From an uncultured Rhodospirillaceae bacterium (GTDB taxonomy: Bacteria; Pseudomonadota; Alphaproteobacteria; UBA8366; GCA-2717185): DNA of 41,251 bases. The stretch is from assembly GCA_913044215.1 (NCBI GenBank), contig CAJWOT010000008.1, positions 1 to 41,251 on the forward strand. The letters are read 5' to 3'. Position 1 is the first letter of the stretch. Every line of letters starts with the position of its first letter. The notes below the pieces were generated by a model. It was not told the DNA's origin, did no database searches, and saw only the letters and a program-made list of their open reading frames with translations. Below, piece by piece: positions 1 through 8,793 of this stretch. The position numbers were made by a program, and so were the translations under genes.

Positions 1-929
1 GCCGCGATATAGGTGTCCGTTTCCAGATCGTCGTCCACCGCGCCGGTCAGATCGGCAATACGGGCGATACCGCGGCGATCGCACCATTCTTCCAGATCTT
101 CCAGGATCGAGATCATCGCCGTCGGGTTGCGGAAGGAGGCGTAGCCGACCTGCACCGCGCTGGCGCCCGCCAGCATGTATTCGATCACATCCTCCGCCTT
201 GACGACGCCGCCGCAGCCGATGATCGGGATCGAGACCGCCTTGGCAACGTGATAGACCATCCGCATGATGATCGGCTTGACCGCCGGGCCCGACATGCCG
301 CCGGTCTTGAAGCCGAGCGACGGGCGGAAGCTTTCCGTGTCGATGCGCATCGCCAGGATCGTGTTGGCCACGGTCAGCGCATCGGCGCCGGCCTCTTCCG
401 CGGCGCGGGCGATGCCGACCACGTCGCCCGCATTCGGCGACAGCTTGACGATCACCGGCAGATCCGTCGCGGCTCGGATGGCGCGCACGGTCTCGCCCGT
501 ATGATCCGCATGCAGGGCGAAATTGCCCCCACCGGGATCGCGGGTCGGGCAGGAGATGTTGATCTCCAGCGCGTCCACATCCGGCACGGTGACATCGCGG
601 GCCATCTCGGCGAAATCCTCCACCGTGGTCGAGGTGATGCTGACGACGGTCGGCGGGCTGTACTGGGTGTATTGCGGCAGCAGCTCGTTCAGGAAGTAGT
701 CGAGCCCTTTGCCGGGCAGGCCGATGCAGTTGATCATGCCGCATTCGACTTCGGCGACGCGGGGCGGCGGGTTGCCGTCGCGCAGGTCGCGGCTGACCGT
801 CTTGGTCAGGGTCGCGCCCAGCCGGTTGATGTCGATGACCTGTGCCATCTCGTGCGAAAAGGTGCCCGACGCCGGCATCACCGGGTTGGGCATCTCGAAG
901 CTGCCGAGTTTGACCGAAAGATCTACCAT
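1..929 (-). CDS. pyrD: Dihydroorotate dehydrogenase, class 1B-like (3' end runs off the left edge)
   Basis: Reverse-strand translation from ATG at 929: MVDLSVKLGSFEMPNPVMPASGTF...NCIGLPGKGLDYF...EINISCPTRDPGGGNF...VIVKLSPNAGDV...GGMSGPAVKPI...IIGCGGV. The NISCP motif carries the catalytic Cys. Overlaps the pyrK-like gene. Absent from the ORF track because it is open at the edge. Confidence 0.88.
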   Translation of the reverse strand, partial: MVDLSVKLGSFEMPNPVMPASGTFSHEMAQVIDINRLGATLTKTVSRDLRDGNPPPRVAEVECGMINCIGLPGKGLDYFLNELLPQYTQYSPPTVVSITSTTVEDFAEMARDVTVPDVDALEINISCPTRDPGGGNFALHADHTGETVRAIRAATDLPVIVKLSPNAGDVVGIARAAEEAGADALTVANTILAMRIDTESFRPSLGFKTGGMSGPAVKPIIMRMVYHVAKAVSIPIIGCGGVVKAEDVIEYMLAGASAVQVGYASFRNPTAMISILEDLEEWCDRRGIARIADLTGAVDDDLETDTYIA

Positions 930-1801
930 CCCATCGCCTCCTTGATGTCGAAGACAGGTCCGTCGATGCAGACCCGCTTGAGGGTTTTGACGCCGTCGAT
1001 TTCGAACGTGCGCACGCAGACGTAACAGGGGCCGAGGCCGCAGGCCATGATCTGCTCCATCGCCACCTGGCCCGGAATATCGTGCTTCTCGCCCAGCCGC
1101 TTCATCAGCATGAACAGCCGGTTCGAGCCGCAGGTGTAGAACGCGTCGGCGCGGCCCTGCGCGATGCGGTCCTCGATGATGGCTTCGACATTGGCGATGT
1201 CGCTGCTGCCGTCCGTGTCGGTGACGGTGACGATTTCCGCGCCCGCCTTCTCGAACAGATCGCCGGACATGGCGAGTTCGGGGCTGCGCGCGCTCAGGAT
1301 CACCGTCGCGCCGACACTATTATCCGCGATCATCTGCGAGATCGGCGCCAGGGTCGCGAGACCGACGCCGCGGCCCAGCACGACCACATGTTTCCAGTCC
1401 GGCTGGATCGTGAAGCCGACGCCGAGCGGGCCGACCATGTTGAACTGGTCGCCGGGTTCCAGCATCGCCGTGCCCTTGGTGCCGCGGCCGACGGTTTTGT
1501 ATAGGAATTCCAGCCGCTGGTTCTCCTTGTCGACCAAATAGACGCTTTGTGGCCGGCGCAGCCACAGATCGCCCTCGTCCGGCGACGGGCAAAGCCAATG
1601 GAAGAACTGCCCGGGCTTGGCGGTCAGGGATTTCGGCGAGGCGGTGACGATCAGATGCTTGTATTCGTCGTTGATCCAATCGTTCGACAGCACGGTCGTG
1701 ACGGCTTCCTCGACCGGGGCCTTCGGCGAATGGTCGACGAAATCGGCATCGCCGACGACGCGCGGCTTGGTCGAAAAAACGGTGGTTTGCGGTTCGGTCA
1801 T
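923..1801 (-). CDS. pyrK: Dihydroorotate dehydrogenase electron transfer subunit-like FAD/NAD 2Fe-2S protein
   Basis: ORF 923..1849; likely start is the internal Met at 1801 (MTEPQTTVFSTKPR). FAD/NAD-binding body (WLRRPQSVY, GRGVGLATLAPI) and C-terminal CGLGPCYVC...C (C-x4-C-x2-C...C) 2Fe-2S motif, followed by pyrD. Confidence 0.82.
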   Translation of the reverse strand: MTEPQTTVFSTKPRVVGDADFVDHSPKAPVEEAVTTVLSNDWINDEYKHLIVTASPKSLTAKPGQFFHWLCPSPDEGDLWLRRPQSVYLVDKENQRLEFLYKTVGRGTKGTAMLEPGDQFNMVGPLGVGFTIQPDWKHVVVLGRGVGLATLAPISQMIADNSVGATVILSARSPELAMSGDLFEKAGAEIVTVTDTDGSSDIANVEAIIEDRIAQGRADAFYTCGSNRLFMLMKRLGEKHDIPGQVAMEQIMACGLGPCYVCVRTFEIDGVKTLKRVCIDGPVFDIKEAMGW

Positions 1802-1867
1802 GCGGGGGTCCAGATGCTGGAATCGTTCAGAAAGTGATAATAGTCCCAAAAATGTTACAAATCCAGA

Positions 1868-2752
1868 TCAATCCGTGTGTTTGGCGATTAAACCGCGCAT
1901 AAAGTCCGCCGCCGCGGTCCCTTTCAGCGCCCGGCGCCACATGTCGGCGACGGTCTTCTCGTGCAGGGCCAGCGCTTCGGGTGCCGAGGTGATCATGGCG
2001 ACGCCGACACGGACATTGGGCTGCGCGCCGAGCCTGAAGGGGCTGACGGTCAGCATCTTGCGGTCTGGCTGCCGGAAGATCTGAAAGCCGGTATGGGGCA
2101 GCGTGTCCGGCACGATGCCAATCTGCACGCCGATCGGCTGGTCCGCCATCATGTCGGAGAGATTGCGTGCCTCGGCCATCGCCAGGTTGCGGCGTTCGGC
2201 ACGTTCGGCCTCGCTCAGTTCGAGAGTGCCGACCAGCCCGTTGCGCAGGAATCCATCCATCTCGATCGCCGACAGTAGGTTGACGACGCCCGGGCTGCGG
2301 TTGCGGAAGGTCGCCTTGCGGGCGGCCAGCACCGCCATGATGTCGGCGGCCTGCTGCAGGGCGGCGTCCCGGTCCGGCAAATCCGCCGGGATGTTCTCGC
2401 GCAGGATCGCCGCCAAGATATCGTCGAAGGCATCGGAGGCGAGCAGGTAGGAGATCGGGCCGGCGAGGACGACGATATGTTCTGCCGTCTCCTCGATCTG
2501 GCGGATGCGCTCGAAATAGCTCACCGCCGAGGCGACATATTCGACCCCAACGCCGAGCAGGGTCGGGATCGACACCTCCAGCAGATCGGCGAGCTTCTCC
2601 AAGGTGTCGATCTTGGCCAGCTCGCCCTTTTCGAACCGGTAGAGAGCGGTGCGCGAAATACCGATCCGTTTGGCGACCTCGTCGGCGCTGAGGCCGGAGC
2701 CGAGCCGGAAGGCGCGCAGCCGGTTGCCGATATCGTCGAAGCGGATCGCCAT
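1868..2752 (-). CDS. XRE-family helix-turn-helix transcriptional regulator with a long C-terminal domain
   Basis: N-terminal IGNRLRAFRLGSGLSADEVAKRIGISRTALYRFEKGE is a classic HTH_3; about 220 aa follow with no domain I can name. Confidence 0.8.
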   Translation of the reverse strand: MAIRFDDIGNRLRAFRLGSGLSADEVAKRIGISRTALYRFEKGELAKIDTLEKLADLLEVSIPTLLGVGVEYVASAVSYFERIRQIEETAEHIVVLAGPISYLLASDAFDDILAAILRENIPADLPDRDAALQQAADIMAVLAARKATFRNRSPGVVNLLSAIEMDGFLRNGLVGTLELSEAERAERRNLAMAEARNLSDMMADQPIGVQIGIVPDTLPHTGFQIFRQPDRKMLTVSPFRLGAQPNVRVGVAMITSAPEALALHEKTVADMWRRALKGTAAADFMRGLIAKHTD

Positions 2753-2761
2753 CAGGCGCCG

Positions 2762-5104
2762 TCAGCCGCCATCAATCGCGGCGAGAATCTCGGCCGGGCC
2801 GAGCGGCGATTTGGTGAGCCGCACCTCGAATGGGGACAGCGCGTCCTCGATGGCAGCGATGATCGCGGCCGGGCCCGGGAAGACGCCGCATTCTCCCACG
2901 CCTTTGACGCCGATCGGGTTCAAATGGGTCGGCGATTCGTGGTGGATCACCTCGATGGCCGGCACTTCCGGCGCGGTGATCAGCAGATAGTCGGCCAGAT
3001 TGGTGGTCTGCGGCTGCCCGTACTCGTCGAAGCCCATCCATTCGTACAGCGCGTTGCCGATGCCGTGCGCGGCGGCGCCGATGATTTGACCGTCGACAAT
3101 CTGCGGATGGATGACGGCGCCGCAATCGTGCCCCAGCACGAAATTGCGGATCGCGACATGGCCGGTCTCGGGATCGACTTCCACCTCCACCGCGGCGGAC
3201 CCGTTGGCGTAGGTCAGATCGTCGATGACCACATGTTCGGTCGCTTCCAGCCCGGGCGCGACACCGCCCGGCAAATTGTAGCCGGGCACGCCCGCGACCG
3301 ACCGGGCGACTTCGCCCAGCCCGACCTTCATATCGGCGACGCCGGCGACGCGGATTTCGCGCCCGACGATCTCCAGATCCGCCTCCGACGCCTCCAAAAG
3401 GTGGGCGGCGATGGTCAGGGCCTTCTGGCGGACCGCAATCGCGGCGACATGGGCCGAGGAGCCAGCGGTGACCGCCTGGCGGCTGTTGAAGCCGCCGATG
3501 CCGAGCGCCGCGGCGGCGCTGTCACCCGCGGAAACCTTGACGTTCGACAGGTCGCCGCCGAGCTGCGTGGCAACGATCTGCGCCATCATCGTCTCGGTCG
3601 ATTGGCCCATCGCGGTGGCGCCGGTCGCGACCTGGATCGTGCCGGAGGGGGCGATGCGCACGGTGGCCGATTCGAAGGGGCCGCGCCCCGTGCCTTTGAC
3701 GAAATTCGCCATACCGATGCCGAGATAGCGGCCTTCCGCGCGGGCTGCCTGCTGCCGGGCCGGAAACTCATCCCAGCCGGCGCGGGCCAGCACGTCGGCC
3801 TGGCATTTCGGGTAGTCGCCGCTGTCCAGTATGACCGGGCCGCCGCCGCGGTTCTGCAGCGGCTTGGTCTTCGGCATGTCGGCGCCGGACACCAGGTTGC
3901 GGCGGCGAATTTCCGCCCGGTCGAGGCCGAGCGCCTGCGCCGCCCGGTCGAGCAGCCGCTCCATCACGAACACGCCCTGCGGCTGACCGGCGCCGCGCAC
4001 CGGGGTCACCGGCACCTTGTTGGTGAGCGCCAGCTTGACCGACATCGCATAGGCGGGAATCTCGTAGGGCAGGGTGACGGTGATCGCCGATTCATAGGGC
4101 AGGTTCACGCCGCGTGCGGTGAAGGCGCCGTGATCGTGGATCAGGCTGCCGCGCAGGCCGAGGATTTTGCCCTCGCCGTCGGTTGCGATCTCCGCCTCCC
4201 AGAACTGATCGCGCTCCTGGGTCGTGCCGATGAAATGTTCGCGCCGGTCCTCGATCCATTTGACCGGGCGGCGCAGGATCAGCGCGGCGACGGCCAGGGT
4301 GATGTCCTCTGGGTAGAAGATCAGTTTCGGGCCGAAGCCGCCGCCTAGCTCGGGCGCGACGACGCGGACGCCGGTCTCGTGCCGGCCCAGCATGTCGCAG
4401 AGCAGCTGGCGGGCGGTGTGCGGGGTCTGGGTGGAGCTCCACAGGGTGAGCAAATCTTCCAGCGGGTCGTAGGTGGCGACATTGCCGCGGCACTCGATGG
4501 AATGACCGCCACCGCGATGCTGATGGAAGTTTTCGCGAAACACGTGCGGGGCAGTGGCAAAGGCAGCGTCGGTGTCGCCGAACGCCATGTCGAATTCGGC
4601 CAGCAGATTATGCTCCGCGCCGTCATGCACCGGGGCGGCATCTTCGGCAAGCGCTGCGCGGGCGTCGGCGACCGCGGGTAGCGGGTCGTAATCCACATCG
4701 ACCAGGGCGGCCGCGTCCTCGGCGATGTAGCGGTCATCGGCGACGACGAGGGCGATGGGCTCGCCGACATGGACCGTCTCCGCGCCGGCGAGCGCGATGC
4801 GGTTGCGGTCCTGGCGGTAGCTCGGGCTCGGCAGGCCGACGACCAGCCGGTCGGTCTCCAGGTGCGGCTGCAGATCGTCGAGGGTCAGGACAGCGTGGAC
4901 GCCGGGTATGGCGAGGGCGGTGCTCTTGTCGATCTCCCGGATATGGGCGTGGGCGTGGGCGCTGCGGACGAAGGCCGCTTCGAGCATACCGGGCAGGGCG
5001 ATATCGTCGACGAAGCGCGCCTCACCGCGCAGCAGCCTCTCATCCTCGAGCCGGGGCACGCTCGCCCCGAATACCGCGTCGTTCACCCTACCCTCGCGCA
5101 CCAT
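2762..5104 (-). CDS. Xanthine/CO dehydrogenase family molybdopterin-binding (large) subunit
   Basis: 780 aa; VPRLEDERLLRGEARFVDDIALPGMLEAAFVRSAHAHA, PVRGAGQPQGVFVMERLLD, ELGGGFGPK, GVKGVGECGVFPGPAAI are hallmark CoxL/XdhA motifs. Confidence 0.92.
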   Translation of the reverse strand: MVREGRVNDAVFGASVPRLEDERLLRGEARFVDDIALPGMLEAAFVRSAHAHAHIREIDKSTALAIPGVHAVLTLDDLQPHLETDRLVVGLPSPSYRQDRNRIALAGAETVHVGEPIALVVADDRYIAEDAAALVDVDYDPLPAVADARAALAEDAAPVHDGAEHNLLAEFDMAFGDTDAAFATAPHVFRENFHQHRGGGHSIECRGNVATYDPLEDLLTLWSSTQTPHTARQLLCDMLGRHETGVRVVAPELGGGFGPKLIFYPEDITLAVAALILRRPVKWIEDRREHFIGTTQERDQFWEAEIATDGEGKILGLRGSLIHDHGAFTARGVNLPYESAITVTLPYEIPAYAMSVKLALTNKVPVTPVRGAGQPQGVFVMERLLDRAAQALGLDRAEIRRRNLVSGADMPKTKPLQNRGGGPVILDSGDYPKCQADVLARAGWDEFPARQQAARAEGRYLGIGMANFVKGTGRGPFESATVRIAPSGTIQVATGATAMGQSTETMMAQIVATQLGGDLSNVKVSAGDSAAAALGIGGFNSRQAVTAGSSAHVAAIAVRQKALTIAAHLLEASEADLEIVGREIRVAGVADMKVGLGEVARSVAGVPGYNLPGGVAPGLEATEHVVIDDLTYANGSAAVEVEVDPETGHVAIRNFVLGHDCGAVIHPQIVDGQIIGAAAHGIGNALYEWMGFDEYGQPQTTNLADYLLITAPEVPAIEVIHHESPTHLNPIGVKGVGECGVFPGPAAIIAAIEDALSPFEVRLTKSPLGPAEILAAIDGG

Positions 5105-5221
5105 GCCGCCGCTTCACGGCCGTTCCGGCCATTAGAGGCGCCGGTCGTGCAATAATCAACACAAATCCCAAAAATGGGACAGATGCATCACGAATTTCGA
5201 ATCACCCGACACAACCCCGCC

Positions 5222-6202
5222 TTACATATCGAGGACCGACGGCGTGAACAGTTCCGCTGGGTCGAGCTTGCGGTCGGTCATGCCCTGCTCGAAGGCGTAG
5301 CGGGTCATCGCCTCGATTTCCTTCATGTTGTCGGCCATGCCGTAGCGCCAATAGTCGTCCCCCATCAGCGCCTGCGCCCGCGCGAACTCGTCCACCGGCC
5401 AGGGCAGCATCGTGTAGAGATGCCCGACCTCGCCCAGCCGCTGGTAGCAGATCGCGCGGGCTTCCAGATAGGCGCGGTACACATGCACCGGCAGCCAGGG
5501 ATGCTGCTCGAACAGGCTGCGCCGGATCGCGACCAGATGCATGATCGGGAACATGCCGGTCTTGGCGAAATAGGCTTCCTCGTCGGCGCGGTAGTTCGGG
5601 AACAGCCGGACAACCTTGTCATTGGTCTCCAGGCAGGACGGTGCGCGGGCCGACATCATCGCGTCGAGTTCGCCGCTGTCGAGCATGGCGTTGAGGGTCG
5701 CGTCGCCCGCGATCCGCTGAACTTCGATCGACGGCGGCAGCGCAATGGCGATGCGCGGCTTGCTGATCGGCTCTTCCTGTCCGCCGACCCGCCAGGACAT
5801 GTCGCTCGCCGCGACGCCGTACTCATCCTGCAGGATGCCGCGGATCCACAGGGCCGCCGTCATCGGATATTCCGGCACCCCCATGATCTTGCCCTTGAGA
5901 TCCTCCGGCCGATCGATGCCCTTGTCGGTGCGGATGTAGATCCCGGAATGGCGGAACATCCGCGAGACGAAGGCCGGCACGCCGACATAGGGATTCTCGC
6001 CACGAGCCGTGAGGGTCATGAAGTTCGACATCGACAGTTCGGTGATGTCGAACTCCTGATGGCTGAGCGCGCGAGTAAACGCTTCCTCCGGCGTCATCGG
6101 ATGGGCGATGACCTCGCAGCCATCGATCCGCACGCTGCCGTCGAAAATCGCCCGCGTGCGGTCGTAGGAGACCCCCGCCAGGCTGACCGTGACCTTCGAC
6201 AT
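5222..6202 (-). CDS. 4,5-dihydroxyphthalate decarboxylase-like / periplasmic-binding-fold protein
   Basis: SLAGVSYDRTRAIFDGSVRIDG...FDITELSMSNF...NPYVGVPAFVSRMFRHSGIYIRTDKGIDRPEDLKGKIMGVPEYPMTAALWIRGIL matches the Pht5-like/NMT1 family. No apparent signal peptide. Confidence 0.8.
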   Translation of the reverse strand: MSKVTVSLAGVSYDRTRAIFDGSVRIDGCEVIAHPMTPEEAFTRALSHQEFDITELSMSNFMTLTARGENPYVGVPAFVSRMFRHSGIYIRTDKGIDRPEDLKGKIMGVPEYPMTAALWIRGILQDEYGVAASDMSWRVGGQEEPISKPRIAIALPPSIEVQRIAGDATLNAMLDSGELDAMMSARAPSCLETNDKVVRLFPNYRADEEAYFAKTGMFPIMHLVAIRRSLFEQHPWLPVHVYRAYLEARAICYQRLGEVGHLYTMLPWPVDEFARAQALMGDDYWRYGMADNMKEIEAMTRYAFEQGMTDRKLDPAELFTPSVLDM

Positions 6203-6204
6203 GC

Positions 6205-6816
6205 CTAGGCCGCTTTGCTGCGGTCGATCGCCGCCTTGATCAGTTCCAGCCGGTCGTTGCCGAAATACATGTCGGATCCATTGACGAAGAAGGTCGGCGA
6301 GCCGAAGCCGCCGCGTTCGATGATCTCATCCGTGGTCTCGAACAGTTTGCGTTTGATCGTATCGTCGCCGATCTGCGCGAAGAAATCGTCCGCATCCATG
6401 CCGGCCTTGCCGACGATCTCGCGCAGCACGTCTTCCTGTGAGATGTCCTTGTCGTCGCACCAATAGGCTTCGAACATGGCGCGGGAATAGGGCGAGATGG
6501 TGCCCTGCTCGATGGCCACGAAAGCGCCGCGCAGCGCTTTGACGCTGTTCACCGGAAAGACGCTGGGCTTGATCATGCTGATGCCCTGATAGGCGCTCCA
6601 GTCCGCCATATCCTTCTTATAGTAATTGTCCTTCGGCGGCACCGGATTCTCGCGGCGCTGATAGACGCTGGGATTGACCTTGTTGAACACCCCGCCGACG
6701 AGGAAGGGTTTCCAGACCAAATCCGCACCGTTGTCGGCGCAGAAACTTTCGATCCGATCGTAGGCGAGGAAGGTCCAGGGGCTGGAATAGTCGAAGAAGA
6801 ACTCGATGGTGGCCAT
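6205..6816 (-). CDS. DsbA-family 2-hydroxychromene-2-carboxylate isomerase-like protein
   Basis: MATIEFFFDYSSPWTFLAYDRIE...GVFNKVNP...GSPTFFVNGSDMYFGNDRLELI; start taken at ATG 6816, within ORF 6205..7110. Confidence 0.85.
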   Translation of the reverse strand: MATIEFFFDYSSPWTFLAYDRIESFCADNGADLVWKPFLVGGVFNKVNPSVYQRRENPVPPKDNYYKKDMADWSAYQGISMIKPSVFPVNSVKALRGAFVAIEQGTISPYSRAMFEAYWCDDKDISQEDVLREIVGKAGMDADDFFAQIGDDTIKRKLFETTDEIIERGGFGSPTFFVNGSDMYFGNDRLELIKAAIDRSKAA

Positions 6817-6850
6817 GTCTCTGTTTCCCTGTGAATGTGAGTTGGCGGGA

Positions 6851-7678
6851 TTATAACCGTTGAGCCCACGCGTCCAACTGGGGCAGGACTGCGTCGGATT
6901 GCTCGGACTCCATGCTGAGCACGATGCGTTCGACACCCGCATCCTCGTAAGCGGCCCATTGGTGCGGGTCGTGCGAGACGCCGAAGACAGAAATCGGCAC
7001 GCTGCGCCCGGCTTCCTTTTCCATTTCGCGGAATTCCGGCAGACGGTCGAGAAGATCGTAGTTCGGCCGGTGCGCGTGCGGCAGCCAGCCATCGCCATAG
7101 TCGAGCGCACGCTGCGCCGCCCACGGAATGGCGCCGCCCACGATCACCGGCGGGTGCGGGTTCTGAACCGGTTTCGGCCAGGTCATCATCGGGTCGAAAT
7201 CGACGAATTCGCCATGAAATTCGGGTTTGGTCTCGGTCCAGATGGCGCGCATCGCGGCGACCTGCTCGCGCATCTTCTTGTTGCGTGTTTTGAAGTCGGT
7301 GCCGTGATTCTGCATTTCGTCCGCGTTCCATCCGGACCCGATGCCGAACAGGAACCGCCCGTTCGAAATCTGGTCGATCGAGGCCACCGACTTGGCCGTC
7401 TGGATCGTATCGCGCTGCGGCACCAGACAGATGCCGCTGGCGATCTTCAGCTTGATCGTCACCGCGGCGGCAGCGCCCATGACCACGAACGGGTCCATCA
7501 CGTCGTAATATTTCTTCGGTAGCTCGCCGCCTTTTGGGAAGTCGGATTCGCGCGACAGCGGAATGTGGCTGTGCTCCGGAAACCAGTAGGATTCGAAGCC
7601 CCGTTCCTCCAACGCGACCGCGAGCTCTGCCGGGTGCATGGAATAATCGGTGGCGAACATGGCGATGCCGACATGCAT
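6851..7678 (-). CDS. LLM-class F420/flavin-dependent oxidoreductase
   Basis: 275 aa; MHVGIAMFATDYSMHPAELAVALEERGFESYWFPEHSHIP...FGIGSGWNADEMQNHGTDFKTRNKKMREQ is typical luciferase-like monooxygenase. Confidence 0.9.
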   Translation of the reverse strand: MHVGIAMFATDYSMHPAELAVALEERGFESYWFPEHSHIPLSRESDFPKGGELPKKYYDVMDPFVVMGAAAAVTIKLKIASGICLVPQRDTIQTAKSVASIDQISNGRFLFGIGSGWNADEMQNHGTDFKTRNKKMREQVAAMRAIWTETKPEFHGEFVDFDPMMTWPKPVQNPHPPVIVGGAIPWAAQRALDYGDGWLPHAHRPNYDLLDRLPEFREMEKEAGRSVPISVFGVSHDPHQWAAYEDAGVERIVLSMESEQSDAVLPQLDAWAQRL

Positions 7679-7788
7679 GATGTGTATCTCCCCCTAAATA
7701 ATCGGCGACACTCAAGCGTGTTGTCCGCCGATGCGTCAATCGATAACGTGCCGGCGCACCGAATAAAGTCTGCGAAGGAGACCGCGCC

Positions 7789-8793
7789 GTGATCGTCGAC
7801 GTCCATGCGCATTTCGTTCCCCAGAAGATGCTTGACGCCCTGGCGAGTGGCCGGGCGTCATTCCCGAATGTCGAACTGCTGCATGAGGGCGATACGTTCA
7901 AGCTGGGTTTTGCCGGCGGCCCGCTGACCCGGCCGGTCAATCCGAAACTGCGCGAAACCGAGGGGCGCCACGCCTGGATGACGGAAGTGGGTATCGACTG
8001 CCAGGTGACGGGTGGCTGGCTGGATGCGTTCGGCTATGAACTGCCGCCGGATGAAGGGGCGGCCTGGAGCCGGTTCCTGAACGAACATCTGAAAGAGGCG
8101 ACCGACGACAATAGGTTCCTTGCGCCGCTCGGCAGCGTGCCGCTGCAGGACGGCGCGCTGGCCGCAGAAGTGCTGCGTGAGCTGATCGCGGATGGCCACA
8201 AGGGCGCGATGATCGGGACGCAGCCCTACGGCAGCTCGGGAAATCTCGACGACCTGATGCTGGATCCTTTCTGGGAAGCGGCGTCCGAACTGGAAGCCGT
8301 CCTCTATATCCATCCGATGTTCGGCTGCGGTGATCCGCGGCTGGCGGATTTCGCCATGATCAATGCGGTCGGGCGCGGCCTCGACACGACCACGGCGGTG
8401 GCACGCCTGCTCTTCTCGGGCCACTTCCTGAAATATCCCGGCATGAAGGTGGTGTTGTCCCATGGCGGCGGCGCACTGCCCTTCATGTTGGGACGCCTGA
8501 AGCACAACGCCACCATCCATCCCGGCCAGTTCGCGGATCCCGCGGAAGGGTTCGCGCGGCTGTATCACGATACGGTGTTGCTCGATCCGGATGCGTTGCA
8601 GTTCGTCTGCGGCAAGACGGGCCCGGGACAGCTCATGATGGGGTCCGACTACCCGTTCCCGATCGGCGACATGAAGCCCTGCGACATCGTGCATCAGGCC
8701 GGTTTCAGCGAGATCGACACCAGTGCTATCCTGGGTGAGACGGCGGCGAAGCTGTTTCAACTCGACGGTGGATGCGATGGCGCTCACGGATGA
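7789..8793 (+). CDS. Amidohydrolase 2 family protein (ACMSD-like)
   Basis: GTG start with upstream GAAGGAG; MIVDVHAHFVPQKML...VVLSHGGGALPFMLGRL...MMGSDYPFPIGD. Confidence 0.9.
   Translation: MIVDVHAHFVPQKMLDALASGRASFPNVELLHEGDTFKLGFAGGPLTRPVNPKLRETEGRHAWMTEVGIDCQVTGGWLDAFGYELPPDEGAAWSRFLNEHLKEATDDNRFLAPLGSVPLQDGALAAEVLRELIADGHKGAMIGTQPYGSSGNLDDLMLDPFWEAASELEAVLYIHPMFGCGDPRLADFAMINAVGRGLDTTTAVARLLFSGHFLKYPGMKVVLSHGGGALPFMLGRLKHNATIHPGQFADPAEGFARLYHDTVLLDPDALQFVCGKTGPGQLMMGSDYPFPIGDMKPCDIVHQAGFSEIDTSAILGETAAKLFQLDGGCDGAHG

Noticed and set aside
2477-4348. 623-aa plus-strand ORF
   Set aside because: Antisense to the CoxL-type gene and the XRE gene; Arg/Gly/Ala/His/Asp-rich composition typical of GC-rich shadow frames, with no recognisable domain.
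5174-6208. 344-aa plus-strand ORF
   Set aside because: Exact antisense shadow of the Pht5-like gene; low-complexity His/Arg/Asp-rich translation.
6573-7940. 455-aa minus-strand ORF
   Set aside because: Overlaps the LLM gene on the same strand in another frame; Arg-rich shadow translation.
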